DNA from: Erythrocercus mccallii
Lineage: Eukaryota > Chordata > Aves > Passeriformes > Dicruridae
Direction of reading: 5' to 3'
Length of the DNA stretch: 64,000 nucleotides
NCBI GenBank assembly: GCA_013397435.1
Contig: VZRG01002348.1
Location: forward strand, 23,956 to 87,955
Shown here: positions 10,701-25,700 of the stretch, piece after piece
Layout: each line of letters opens with the position of its first letter
Numbering within the stretch: position 1 is the stretch's first letter
The notes under the pieces: model-generated
Told to the model about the DNA's origin: nothing
What the model saw: the letters and a program-made list of their open reading frames with translations, nothing else
Database searches by the model: none
Made by a program: the position numbers and the translations under genes

Positions 10701-13700
10701 AAGAACAGGACAAGAAAAGAGTCGTTGCAATAAAGCTGCCTCTCTGTAATCAAATCCGGAATGGACACTTCACTCTTTGGGGACTGAGGAAGAGTTAAGA
10801 GCAGTCCCTGCAAACAGCTCTGTCTTGCAGCACAGATTGTGGGTTACTGTACACAGGATATTCCCTCTTTTTAAAGGTTTTCATTTAAAAACTTCCAAGA
10901 GTTTTCTGCAGTCATGCCTTGCAAACTTGAATGCCAACAGCAGTGCCAACCATATTTCCCACGTGCTTCACAAGTGTTTGCAGCTAATACTGCCTCAGTT
11001 CGTGTGGCTTCACTATAAAACACCTATTACAGCACATTTTAAAGAGAGATGCAATTCTTATACAGCCTACAGAGGCAAAGCACCCAGTTCAGTTTTGCCT
11101 CTTGTAGCTCAAGTTCAGTAATACAAGAACTGTTCTGTAATGCTGAATTTTTGATTTAAAAAATGGAAGAACAGTATAGGCAAGACTAGGAATAAATCTC
11201 TCTCTATACGCTCATTTCAAACTTACACAAATACCAAACCAGCCATTTGTGCTTTTTGTTGATAGCAAGATACCAGCAAATCTGTTCATGTATACTTAGT
11301 TTCTGTATACTTGGAAAATTATCTGGACAATTACAGTGACTGAATTATGGACAAGGAAGTAAAAGAGTAACCTTTGTTACTGCTATCGAGTGATGATAAG
11401 AATTTGATATGATTCTTTGCTGGTTAATGTTTTTCCCCCACTGTGTACAGCCAAAAGCATTACTACCCAACTGCCAATACCATTATTTTAGCAGAGAAAT
11501 GGAAACAGAATAGACAACAGAATTAGTATTTCCAAAGCCGGAATCTGTCCTCACTAGCGAGTGCTCAAGTGCTTGTATATCAAAAAAAGAAGTGTTTGCT
11601 TTGTAACACAGTTTTCAGATACCACAGGCTCAATTTTAGTCTAGAGTTACCTTGAAGTGTGATTTGAGTCGCTGGTCTTTGTTGTAGTATTCCCAGACTG
11701 TATGCTGTTTGCTTCACTAGGAGGATCTTTCACAATATCTGACTTTGGTCTGTGAAAATTGGAGGGAAGAGGGAGATTACAACGTTGGTTTAACTGCACA
11801 ATTAACCAATGCACAATGCTACTGAAATCACATCACATTTAATACTGCATCCTTTAAACTTACTTAGTCTTCTTGTTAGTGTTCTTCTTTGTAACACTTG
11901 GACTAATTTCCTTCTCTTTGTCAGGTTTTTCTTTGTCTTGTTTTTCCACTTTCTCCTTCTTCTCCTTCTTAGGTGGTGGTGGGGTTGCATATTGCTGGGC
12001 AACTTGTTGTGCCACCAACTGAGAGTTTATTCTAGGTTTTCTATAATGACAATGAAAAGAGAGATCTATAGTCAGTTTTACACAGTAAAAATAACTACAC
12101 TGAGAACAGTATGAAGATTTATTTCAGCAACCAGGGAAGAACACTCCACTTAAAGAACCAAATGGATGTCCTTATTTGATGTGAAGTATTACTGCTGTAA
12201 CCAAACAAGACAGAAACGTTAAAAGAAAGAAATACTCTGAACTGCTGTTTCATCAGGTTTTAGCATCTAACATTATTAAGTATAATGCTCCCTTTCTTCA
12301 TCTATATCATGAAATCACAGCCAATTTTGGGGGGGGACAATAGTGAAAAAGCAACTTTCAAGAAGCTGCCAGCCATACACTGCAGCTACACTTTAAGAAA
12401 AGGAACAGAACGTGACAAGAAAGTTTCCTGATAAACATCAGCCTCCTTCATATCCTTCAGTTTAATTTCTCAAATAAGCTTCTGGTTCAGCAGCAGCAAA
12501 CCTTGCACAAATAACAAAGAACAAGAGAAGGTAACTGAGATGACTTTGTCCCGAGGGCTGGGCTGGCAGGAGCACAGGAGACAAGTGGGCATTCACACTT
12601 GCACAGGGAGAAGCCGTGCCAGCCTCCGACACAGCGTCCTCACACCATTGTCCCCAGTGTGCTCAGACAAAAAACACAAGCAAACTGCCTTTCAAAGGCT
12701 GCTTGCACTGCAAATTATGGCTTACACAGAGAGGAGCTTTACTGTAACCAATACCTTGGTTATTGATCCTCACATATCCCGCTGCAATCGGTGCCTTTGT
12801 CTCTCTTGCATTCCTCATCCAACTCTCTTGACAACTCAAAAACCTTCCCCCCGGCATATCACAAAGCAATTTATAGTCTAAATACTTTGGCTATTCATGA
12901 CTGACTCGATCCCTTCAACACTCCAGAGAGACCTATGCTTCCTGTGACCACACAGCTCGTGGGAGAGGAACAAAAAGAGACAATCAACTCCCTTAGTTGT
13001 CCATAATAAACCAAATATTAATTGCAACAGTTGTTTAGGCTTGTCCAGAGCTGTTAAATTGTTCATAAATACAATTCAAATTTTGCACATAGATGAGACT
13101 ACAACAGATTGCCAGTGAAAGCTGCACCCAAGTACCATCAGGTCTACAAGCTGGCACACAGAACTCCAGGGGTTTGTGCTGCAGAGCTCTGTACCTGCGC
13201 CCAGCTTTTGCTACAAACATCTAGAGAGGTTTTAAGCACCTACTTAGTGGTGTGATGTGTGGAAAAAAATTATAAAACATTAAATGCTCACACATAACAT
13301 TTGCACTGAGAGATGATACACACAAGGGAACACCCAGAGAATTTCTACTCCCTGCTATGGGAGAATCCAAGCATCTGCTACGCCCTCTTGGTACTGGTTT
13401 CCTGTATAATGGTACCAAGATGTTCTTACTAAAGCCAGATATACCCAAGTATTTCATTTCTCTACCATTATTATAAAGTCTATGCAACAGGTTGTAATCA
13501 GGCCCCGACCCATCTCAACACCTCTGGCATGTGGACTTTTCACCCAACATGGAAACTGTAACTCAGTTGATGCTACAGTCTGCATACACATCTGAGTGAA
13601 CAATGATCTCGTCTTCAGCCTTAAATAACTGTGATACTCAAATGTTTTGTGGATCAGATCAAGCAGTTACCTGTTCCACAGAACAGTGAAGATATTTAGC

Positions 13701-16700
13701 ATCTTTGAAATCCAGTACACAGCAATTTCTGTCTGTATGACTGAGAATAAACACGTAAAAAGAAGCAGTTTGGTTACACGGAAAAGATTTTCAGATTGAT
13801 GCAACCACACTAAAAGCTAACAACAATAACTTGTGTCAAGCAACCTGCTTACCGCCTACTGAAAAAAAAGATAAAATGTCAAGAAATCTTCAAAGAGAGG
13901 GCAGATACCATCTCCCTTGCATGATTATACATGATTAACCTCACTGCTTGAAGCTGCTGCTTCTGCCCAGATTTACAGTTATTTGCTGTTTACACAACCA
14001 GCTAAGTCAGAAACCGGAGCCATTCACAGAAAATCCCAATTCATGAATCTGAGAGTTTTTCCCACTTTGCACAGCTTTGATGTGCTCCTTGTGATGTAAT
14101 TCCCAAGCCTCGTGCCCAACCTGTGCAGCTGCCCAGCTGCCCTTCCTGTTGCAGAGGTGCTACACTGCTTGAACAGAGATACAAATTTTAAAATGCAAAC
14201 TAAAATCAAAACCAAACCCACATAAATATGCCCCACCGTATTTCCCCAGAGAAGGCTGGAATGGCAAAAGGACCAGCCTTAAAGCACTCCTGTGGAGACT
14301 GCCCTGTGCTCTTCTGCTCCTTATCTGTGCCTGTGACAGCACACTGCATTTATTAAGTTTTATCATTTTCTGGCCAGTCACTGACCTAACTAGCACAACT
14401 TCTCCAAAATCCATATTTATATATTCCCTCTCACCCAGCAGGATGGTTTGCTGGTGAGGACAAAGCCAAAACTGGAAGGGAAGAGAGCAGGAAGCAGCCA
14501 GGGACCTCTGGGAAGGAGAACCTCCCTTCTGCCATGAGGGAGGGAGCACAAAGCTGCTGAGCCTTTGGTCAACACTGAGCATCTTTCAAGATCTGCGGCA
14601 CTACTAGAACAGATTTTTTTAAATCAGTGCAAATAACCCAAGAGCTTTCCAGTTCCTAATCTGACTGTTTCACCCATGCCAGCAGCAAGCTTAGGAAAAG
14701 GGTAAAAAACCAGGTAATTTAAGTAACTGGCACGGTAATAGTAATAATAATAGGAGTAATAAAATCCTTCAAGTAAGGCCCACACTGTCACTACAGCCAG
14801 GACACACTGGTTAAAAGTTCTTTACTGAAAAGCCAAGCAAAGCAAGTTGAGCAGCACATTTTTAACCACAGCAAACTATAACCATAGTAACCACAATTGA
14901 GTAAAGCAGCTGCAACATCCAAAACCTACTCCAAGTTTCCCTGCCTACCAAAAATGATTTATTTGGCCACCTCCAAAGCGAATGCTTTAACCCAAATACA
15001 CAACTATTATATTAAAGTAGTTATCACTTAAGCAGAACAATCTGAACAGAAAGTTGCAACTACTTCTAAACTTTATTTTTAAGAATAAACAGCTACAGAA
15101 ACAATTATTAACCGTTTTTTATTCCAAAATCTTCTCTTCAGTTTACTTTCTGCAACATTAAAATGTTCAGGTACACAGAGAATACATCTAAGTGACAAAA
15201 ATGAAACCCTAGCTCAGCCTCTTCAGGCTTTCTAACCAGCACTCATGCTTAAGGAACAACTATTTTGTAACCTACTGGAAGGTTGGCAGTACCAACACTA
15301 CTCACAACTCACAGCTAAAACGCCTCAACTTCCAAAAAATTATCTGAAGAGATGCAATACTCAGTGTTAGACTTACTTCTTGAATTTTCAATGCAAGTAT
15401 CTGAAATAGGTGTATTTTTTTCTACCTCAACTTTTTTTATGATAGTAAAGTTATTCTTTCCTTGGGCAATTTCCCCCTAATTTAGGTGACAGCCTGAGTA
15501 AAGATCCAACACTGATGTGACAAACAAATGCACATCATTTTTCTTTTTACAACATGAAGAGGATTGTCTTCTCCCCCTCTAAGAGCAATTAAACAAAATT
15601 AAACTGTGCTTTCAAAGTTATGTACAAACAAATAAATTGTTTCACATTAATTGAACTGTAGTTTACATCCCAGGAGCACACATTTGCACAACAACTCATG
15701 ACCTCTGCAGCAAGGACATGCTGCTGCATGAAAAAGCTGAAATTTATTTGTGTGCTCTAAGAATTGCTGTGGCACCTAGGTCTCCTCACCATCAACTCCC
15801 GTAAACAAATTATCTTTACTACCTTTTAGTAACAGACTTTACAGAATCATTGTGCCTGCAAATATACACTATATGCAAATATACAAATATATATATATAT
15901 ACACACACTATATGCAAATAACGTACCCTTAGATTGCCATGGGAAGTGACACTGAGAAGTTTCACTCATGGGAAGTGGAAAAAATGCAGGACTTTTCTGA
16001 AGGGCTCACTGCCTACCATTGGTTTGCTCTTTTAAACAATTAAAAAGCAAAGTGCAACTTTAAGGTTCTGGCAAGTAGTGTTTCACTACTTGCATCTCAG
16101 AGCTTCCCTTTAAAGCATGCCTCAGAACCAGACCCAGAGCATGGACATCCAGGAATTCTGCTGCTCCACTCATAACCCCTGCAAGCAGGCTTAGGAGTGC
16201 AGCAGCACAAATCACAACACATCCAACACGGGAGTTTCTCAGACCTGGATTTCAAGAGGGATATAGGAGGATAAGTTGCACCTCATTTTTCATGTGACTC
16301 TAATGTCTGTATGTGTTTGGGATTTCTCTGGCCCCTCTGCCTTGAGAAAAGGGAAGGCACCTGTCTCCTGCAGACACCACAGAATGGGGAAGTGACTTGG
16401 CTTTATCCCTACAGCAACACAGACCTGGAGGGACCCCGGCAATCCCCAGGGACGTGGATCTAATTACAACTGCTCTGACTTCCCTACAACTATGTTATCA
16501 GAAGAATGAAAGTGGCATCGAGTGGGATTTCAGAGTCAAAAGCCTCATGGAACGTGAAGTAGGGAGGATTTGGATAATTTCATGCTGTTCTGGCTTTGAT
16601 GCACGCGGCGATACCGGCCGACCTCTGCGCAGCTCCGCGGTGCTTTGAGAAAATGTGTTTCATGCACTGTGCAGTGTGAAGTACATGATTATTTTAATAA

Positions 16701-19700
16701 CCCCAGCCACACATGAATATATCTTTGCTCAAAGAAAAACAAGGAAACAAAACTAGAAGTATTTACAGTGTTTATAAAACAGTTAGTGCCAAAACATTTA
16801 CACAACAAGTATCCTTCTGAGCATGCAGCAGGATTAGAAACTAAACCATCTCCTCAAAAGAATTTTACATCCAGAAGAACCAAAGCTTTGGAGAAATTAT
16901 GCTATAAACATGATGGGGTCCCCCCCATTCCTACATGAATATTTTCCAGCTCATTTGTGATGACCACATGGTCCTTTTTAGCAACAAGAACAAGAATGAA
17001 CAGACACATTGTCCTTAGATAGAACTGCAAAGCAGTATGGAAGCTGTATACATTTATCTCAAGTTCTCCACATGACCCAAGAAACAAAGCAACAATAACA
17101 ACAGTTAAAGAAGACGAGAAGGACAAACTGCAAGAAATATGTGACTGAGCAATATTTTGATGGAAGAACAGATTTTGTCCTTTAACACTAGCACTGTGTT
17201 TTTATTTAGGAGACAGATGTTTAAAAAAAACAGAAGTCCATCTAAGAAACACCCACTTATGGGGCCCAGGTGTTGGGCACAGCAACAAGTCTGAATATTA
17301 TAGAAAAAACATGAAAGAAAACAACAGCTTCACACAAAGAAAGGAACTATTTGTCACACAATAAACTAAGTACATTTAAAAGTGTACTGCCACCTCCAAA
17401 AACTGTTCAACTGCTCCATCCTCCTTGACCATCCACCCCTTGTCTTCCACACCCTTGGAAGAGTCAAGAACAGACACCAGAGATAAAGAAGCCTCAGCTT
17501 TGCTGATAACTATTCCCAGCCATGACAACAAACCTTGAGCTGTTCAGATTTCAGAAGAGTGTTTTAAACATTTTGTTTGTCCACCAGAAGGTTTTAGACT
17601 TCAGGTCACTTCTCACAGATTGAACAATCCTCCTCCGCCCCCACACCATCCCATACTTATGTTTGTAAACTCTAAGAAGTTCAAAATTATTTGCAGTAGT
17701 TAACATTTACTGGGCTCACACAAAGCTGCCAGTTCTTTGTCTTTTTGGATGAAAACATGCTTTTCTTCTAACTTTCCCGCTTTTCTTTTGAATCAAATAA
17801 AAATGAGAATGTTATTAAATGAAATGCAAGCTGCCACCTGCATATACAGAACAGGACAGGCATTCCTGGTTGCTGGGAAGTGTCTGGTAAATGCCACCAG
17901 AGGAGAGATGAGACTCTGAATGATGCCTGTAAAAAAATACTTCATTCTTGCTTATTACAGGAGCCTCAGCATTACTTTCTTTTACATATGTGGGCATGTT
18001 TACAAATCAAAGTGTATAAAGAAAAGAGGTTTATTCCCAGAATTGTCACTGCACAGATTCTGCAGCTCACCTTTCTGATTTTTTTTTAGTGAAAACACGC
18101 AAAAACAGTTCTAAGAGAGTCCCAGAACCGCTCTATAAATCATTCCACTATGACTGCTCAGCAGCACAGTGTTAATAGTTTATTCAATACGTTTCCAGTT
18201 CTTTTTTAATATACATGGTTACATATAATCCCATTACAAAAATCTGAAGTCAAGGCCATAAGATGTTTTTGGAAGCAGTTTGACCAGAATTTTGCCACTC
18301 CAAAACACAGTAGTGACAGAATTCCTCAACACACCCATTCTAATACAGTACAGAACTAGAAACTGCAAATGAAATGCAACCATAAAAGTGAATCTGGACC
18401 ATTCACCTCCTATCAAATTAAGAAACCTCTTAAATGGTGCTTCTTGCACAGCTGGACTTAGGACCTGGTGGGCTGCCAGCAAGAAAGGAGCCCTGAGCCA
18501 GAGAACGGGGCTATTTGGGATTTTGTTGGAAAATTTTCAGCAGAGAAGCATCACTGTTTGCATTTTTGCAAACATTTGGCTTCTCTTTTGGTTTGTTTTG
18601 GGGTTTTTCTCCCACAGGGATATTGATAAATCACAGAGCAGGTTTTCTGGTTAAAAAGGGCTGAACCTGAGTGATCACAAACCTGGATCTGTCCTACCAA
18701 GTCTCATGGGCTCTGCTCCTTGTCCATGCCTATCACACAACACTCTGAAATCATCCAAAAAGAGGTATGTAACACTGAATGGTGCACGTGTTTTGGACCA
18801 CAGGTTTATCCTGATGTGCCTCTGTGGAGGGTTCCAGATACCAAGCAGTTTCAAGACAGCAGCAAACGGCAGCTTCTGTACACTCTGGAGAACAGAGTGC
18901 CAAAAGCAAGAGCTAAACAGAAGTTGTTCTTCTTCAGGCTTCTTTGTTACCAGAGTGAGGATTGAAAATAGCAGTGATGATGAGTAACAACGCTGAGTAT
19001 CAGTTATTGGAACAGAGCCTGACGTTTACTTAAGCGCTAATACCGTGAAATTTAACTTACTGTGTCTGCAGGAGGCAAAACAAAAGTCACACTGAAGCTC
19101 TGGAAGAAAGGCTGCTGTTCCTCCTTTCAGAGGAAAAGCCTGCCTGGAAGCACAGTCGGTGCTGGCAGCCTCACCTGCCTGCTCACCTGTAGCACCCATC
19201 TAAGCAGATCATTTCATATCTAATCTGTACTAATGAGTGCCAGAAAAGCCCTGAGGCTGCCCAGCAGAGGCTCATCCCACAATTGCTGTCTCTGACTAGT
19301 CCAAATCCCTGGAAAATGCTTGCTTGGATGCTCCCAGCCAGTCCCAGCTCCATCCCTGGAGCTGCAGCCCCCAGAGCTCCCTGTCAGCAAGCAGTGCAGG
19401 AGCTCTGGGTGTGTATAAATAAATATATTCACACACCACACCCAGCAGGACAATGCTGAAGAGCCGTGTACTCTGACTAGGGATTGTTCTGTGTTTATCT
19501 GCTAGAATTAACATCCAATAGGAACATTTTTTAAGGACTAGAGTGGGGAAATGTGTGAAATAGCTTTTTCTGCTTTCATTTAAAAAAATAACATTTCCTT
19601 AAATTAGGATTTCAACACCCTTAATTAACTAAGTGTAAAATTAGTAAAGAATTGGCAAAACACCAAATTTACCATGTTTTAAGACCATTTTGTCTCATTT

Positions 19701-22700
19701 GATGGGGAAGCAGAACTGTCCAAGTGATCACAACTTCATTATGCTTACAAATACTGTAAAATTACTACTTCTGATTCACGACTATATAGAAAACACTCCA
19801 TCACTGAGAGCGTTCAAGGCCAAGTTGGATGAGGCTTTAAGCAACCTGGCCCAGTGAAAAGTGTCCCTGCCCATGGTAGGGGAATGGAACAAGATGACCT
19901 TTAAGGTACCTTCCCACCTAAACCATTCCAGGATTCTGTGACTCTGTAACACTAAAGTACACAGGCAGAAATACAGATTTTCAGATGATTTCTTGCTCCA
20001 TTATTTTACTTAAAAAAAAAGTTTCTATTAAGATTTTTAATGATCCATTTAAAAAAAAAAATCATAAATTAAGAAAATACAGCACAATACATCCCTTCTG
20101 CTTAAAACAAAACTTGCAATATGTAATAAATTAAAATGGCATCAACTCCCAGTTGCAACATCACCCTAAATTCCAGCTGAACAAAAACAACTTTACAACT
20201 CCCCTTCCTACCCTCTACCACCAGCAATAGTTAGGTCCAGGCTATGCATTCCAGAAAGAGCATTGCTTCCTATTCACTTATTGCATTTATATGGAAGAAG
20301 TTCTACAGCAACAGAAAAATTGTGTGAGTATACACAAAAACCACATCTGAAATGAGATGCAACTAGAAATGTAAAGATCATCCCGAGTCCAAACTTGAAA
20401 ATATGGCCTTGAGATTCCAAAATCATTTTGCTTATGTATGCCAATTTCCTTGGTCACCAATAATTTTAGTTCTATGTTGTACATGCTGCACAAGCTTAAT
20501 TTCTGGAAACTTACAGCAACTGTCCTGCTCCTGCTATTGACACATCACAGATCCACTTGGAGCTTCAGTTTAATCCATCACTGAAAATTCCAATTGCTAC
20601 TTTGTACTCCCAAAGAGGAAAATTTATCATGCAGCTGCTTCTGGTGTTTTCATCTATGGCCATACCTTACTGCAAAATACCAAATGTTCCATGATTTACA
20701 GGGGCTTACAAAGTTGTTATGGAAAATCACTGATCTCAGCACAAAATTTACTTGCCTACGAGCACCAGAATGATGATAAAACTAAGGCCATTTCATTTGC
20801 TTGACAAAAATAAGCTGCTCTCACTAGCAAAAATCTGAAAACAGTTCATAAAGCTGGCAGCAACCAAGATGTGTATAATAAAATACATGGATTTACAACT
20901 AAAACAATTACTTAAAATACTTCTTATTTAACTGTTTATTAAGTTATGTGTAAGCCTGAGAAAAGCACACTGGCTCAAAACTTCGTGGTAACAAAGTGCA
21001 GTTGGGCAGCATGAGGGGATAAATGAGTCTGAAAAAAATTTAACATGTAGCTTCCCCAAAGCAACTGGTAATGGTTAATGCCTTATAAATTCAAATAACA
21101 AAAATATGAGGAAAATAATAGTTTTTAGCACTAAAGCTAGAAACTAGGAATACCAGGCTTGGCATTATAGAAGTACCTTATCACTGCAGCCAATATATGT
21201 GTTTCTGTTTCAGACACTGAAATCCTGACCAATAATGGAAATTGTCACATATAATCCAGCTTGACATGTCCCATCTGTGAGCATCTGCCTCCAGGTTTTG
21301 GGATGCTCAAGTCTCACACTGCAAAATCACAGCAGGAGAGAGACCAAACTTGGAAAACAAGGAACAAAAAGGAGAGATGCAGAGAAAATATGCTCCCTAT
21401 CAAAAATAGAATGTATGTCAGTTAAATTCTCAAGCTGATCCCTTATCACCAGTCCAGAATTTGGAGAATAGTGCTTAGATACACATAATATTTACTGTTT
21501 GAGAAATGCAAATCACTTGAATACCCCACCAGTAGATAGAGAGGCACAATGGCTTTTCCTAAAAACAAGGAAAGAATTTCTACTAAGCAACTCTTGAGAA
21601 GTGCCCTCAGAATAGGTGGGCTAGTTTATCAGAGCAAAATTCTGCTACACTTGCATGACACTGGAATACTGTACACTTAAAAAGTAGGACTTCTCAATCA
21701 TTCACCAACCAGAATAATAACCAGAATAGAAGCAAAATGACAAACTACCATTTCTACAACAGATTTTGAATAGACTTAATAGGCCCTAAATCTCTAGGGA
21801 GGCCATAAAAAAAAAAAAAAAAGCCAATTGAGCAAGGCAGGATTTTAATTCAGCTACATCAGACACTGCAGGCTTTACCTAAATGAGCAAAAACTGAGCT
21901 TTTCCAGCAAGCCAAACCTCCTTTTTATCAAAAGAACATCAATGATAGCATTTCCTTTCATATGAAAGCAGCATTTCAAGAGCCCTTGAAGAGCCAGGAA
22001 TGCAGTTTCATGACAAAGCCTCAGCCTGCAGCAGCCTGCACTTTGAGAGACATCAGTGCTGCTCCAAGGTGGAGCAGACATTGCCCAGGCAGCAGCACAG
22101 GGAGCTGGTCCCACTGGTACCAGTGAATGGTACCCCACCTACTCCTTTACACACACCTCTGTCTCAGCACCATCAGCAGTGAAAAGGCCACTGCCAGTGG
22201 TTTAGAGAAAATCCCACTGCTCAATAACCCAGCTTGCTTTTCCAAACAAGCCAAGAAATAAAAGCCTCTCTGAAGGATGGGGCAGGCAGACATGCGTTTT
22301 CAAAAGGCCACCATGTGCTCAGAGGAGCTCTTTTTCTCCATTGTGTTCTCTGAACACAATGTGATAAGTGAACACAGATGTACCAGTGACATTTGGGGGT
22401 GTCCAGCTCCAGCAATCCTGCACACGCTGCCGCTGCTTGGGAAAGCCACAGGGAAAGTCAGGCTGCCGTCGATAGCTGCTGTGCAGGCAGCGTGGGAACA
22501 CCACAGCCCCAGAGCACTGAAACTTTTGCTTTCAGAATTATTACTCCTGGGCTTGAGGAACTGACCCAGATGGTTTCAAAATTTGCCAGGAAACAATATT
22601 ACAATACTCAGTTTGAAAGCTTTTCCTCCCACTAGCTAGAAAGCCTTGGAAGAAGCTACTTAGTAAACTTTGGTTCCCACTTGGAGTACCAGTGTGAGGT

Positions 22701-25700
22701 ACCTGTATGTACCTACATGATGTAGGACAGGGCAACACAGCTACCTCTGTAAGTAAAGCTAGAACAGAGTGCTCTCCTACACAACAAAAAGCCAGGAATA
22801 ACTAATTACAACAATAGAAACATTTCCGAGTTCTCCGCAAGCCAACTTCTGATCTGTGGATAACAATGATAACTACTTGTCCAGACTATCATTTTTCAAC
22901 AAAGTTCTCAGATAAGAAAATCTTGAGCCTAAATGTTGATTTTATTGTCCTACCACTATTTTCATCCTGATGACTCCTACTTTGCAGCTTTGCATATACT
23001 CACATGACTTGTATTTATTTGTACGTACATGAACACACCCAACCAAAATCCTGAATTGACATCGGTCTGGTACAAGTCCCAAGGAGGGAAAGCAAGCAAA
23101 TTCAGTGAAGAGTTCTTTTCCCCCCTGCTTCTTAATTCTTCAAACAACTCTGGTGTTCACCCAGGAGAAGTGGTTAGTCTCACTGAAAACCACCGGTTAC
23201 ACTGTGATCCTGCGCCAGCAGCAAATCACTTCAACTGCCCTGGCACCATCATTTAAAGTCATTTTCCATTTAAAGACTCTCACATCAGCGCCAGCACAGC
23301 CTTTCATTACCCATCCCACTTAATACCCACAATCTCTCCACAGCTCACTCGCTCGGTCTCCACTGACCAGGCAGCACACAGAGACTGATGTGCGGATTAT
23401 TGGGATTCCTAATGCTTCTCTCCCCGCTGGCCGAGCGCGGAGCTCTTGGCAGCCTGCCTGACCCGCAACACGTGTGGGTTTGTCAGCCTAATGCACTCTG
23501 TCATCTGCACAGGCTCGGGGCAAAGCGGGCCCCCACGGCTCCCAACACTTCCAGCAAAACTTCACTGCCCAGCCCTGGTGGGAAAGGAGGTAAAGAAGTG
23601 AGTGTCTGGGTGTTTGCCACCGTTTGATTTCCGAGAGGCAAATATGTGAGGCAAGAAGAGCAGCATCCAGCACGATCCTTTAACCAAAGGCTGGAGAGTC
23701 AACACGGCTTTCTCATACAAAACATCCGTCCTCGCTTGACTCCTGTCTTGCAATGACTCAAAATCTGCACATCAAGAATAGTGATCTGAGTAATTTCTTT
23801 TTATGTAACCTAGCTTCTGTTAAACTAAATAATGACAGTGAAAATTCAAAGATATAGACTCAAAAATTATTTGTGACCAAGTCAGTTGTCACTCATGGAT
23901 TTAAGGGGTTGTTGTTAAACTGTCTTTACGCTCGGCAATTAGTCAGGGCAGAAAGAAATGAGGCTTGGGCATTTTTCTGTATAAAAGATATACTGAGGTA
24001 TTTTTAGGTGTGAGACAATGCATCAGCCCTGTAAATCCCACTGTAAATTCTGACAGGATGAATATACAACAGGAAATACCACACAACGTACAAATAGCAA
24101 ATAAATGCAAATTTACCATCATGTGTAACTAAGAGGTGTCATGAAAGTGAAACTGGTTTGTAGATGAATGAAATACAGAAGCCAGCAGAGATCTTCCTTG
24201 GAAATTGAAGAAAAGAATACTAAGAACACAGTTGAAGTTTCACTTCCTCTGAATAACAAAAGAGAACAGAAAGCTCAAGAACAGCACATGGCACATCCTC
24301 TACAACCTCCTCAGACAACACACACTGCCCTGACACACCAAGATTTTCTACTTTATATCTAATGTCATGTTACAGAGATTTTGTGAATTATATGAGCAGA
24401 GAAAGATAAAACTATCAACTATATCACTAAATAAAGGGATTTTTAGACAACATATTACCATTTTTTTTAGCGTTAATAAACACATACCACTTATTTTAGA
24501 TTAGCAAACTTGGCAACAAAATAATGAAAGACACTACTAAGCTACATTGAGATGGATTCTGGTTTAAGTGAATCATCCAGCTCCCAGCATAACAATACCC
24601 AGGCACTTTAATCTCAGGTGTATTTATTAAGATACCCCTTGGTTAGGGTTTATTTCTATTTAACTACAGGGGAAGTTTTTTTGAGCTCTGGGACTAAACC
24701 CCACTGGTGATACACATCTACCAGATTAGAGAAATTACTCGCTTCTGGAAACTTACAAAAATGACTCAGTGGGATTCTACTATGTTATGCTGCTTCGTCC
24801 TCTAATTTCTTACTGGATTTGTGCAGTAAATGCTTATCACCAGAATTTACAAGTTAAAGCAAGCTAAAAACAGAACCTTGTTTTTACTCGAACGCACTGC
24901 GGAAAACAGAGTTGAGCAATCACTTCCTAAGGAGCTCCTACCCGCACTCTGCATCAAAACTGGGGAGTAAAAGAGCATAAGCTTTGGGGTTAGCATAGCT
25001 TTGTGAGCAATTACACATATATGAACCATCTAGAGGAAAAACAAGAAAATATTTTTCATCACCATTTCTTTTCATAATCTCCAGCATCACTCAGAGCAGC
25101 AGCAAGTGCCAGGATTCAAACCAAACAAACCTCCCCCACCTGTCTGCACTGCCTACATGAGACAGCTCTGCCTGTTCCTGCCATTCCTGCTTCCCAAAAC
25201 CTCCTATTCCCCCTTGATGTACCCACAAAGCCAGAGGGGTTGGCACCAGTGCAATGGCAGCTTCACGGTGAATAAGTGAGGAAGGTTCTGAGTACTGAAG
25301 CTCCAGAATGAGTATTTACAGCCTGACCTGGAATCCAAAACTTCTAATAACATCTTTAAAAGCTGAGTAGCAACTTGGAAAAACATGCAGGCTTAAGCTG
25401 ACTACCTGAAATTGATCACTTCTACTAAAAACACTGGGGTATGTGCAGCAGGAAACGTTGAAGCAACTCCTTCATCTGCAGTAACACAAATTTTTGCTTT
25501 TCCATTAAGTTTCCTCAGAAGAAATTGAAAGCAATCGAATACCACAGAAAAACACATGGAAATTATGATTATGGCACAAAAATAAAAGTAGAAAAGCTTT
25601 TATGTGCCTCCTTTTAACAAAAGAAAGTCCACTTGACTGACTTGAGCCCACACCCCAAGGCAGGGGCTTGGTTTGGGTTTGTTTCTGTTTATTTCACAGT

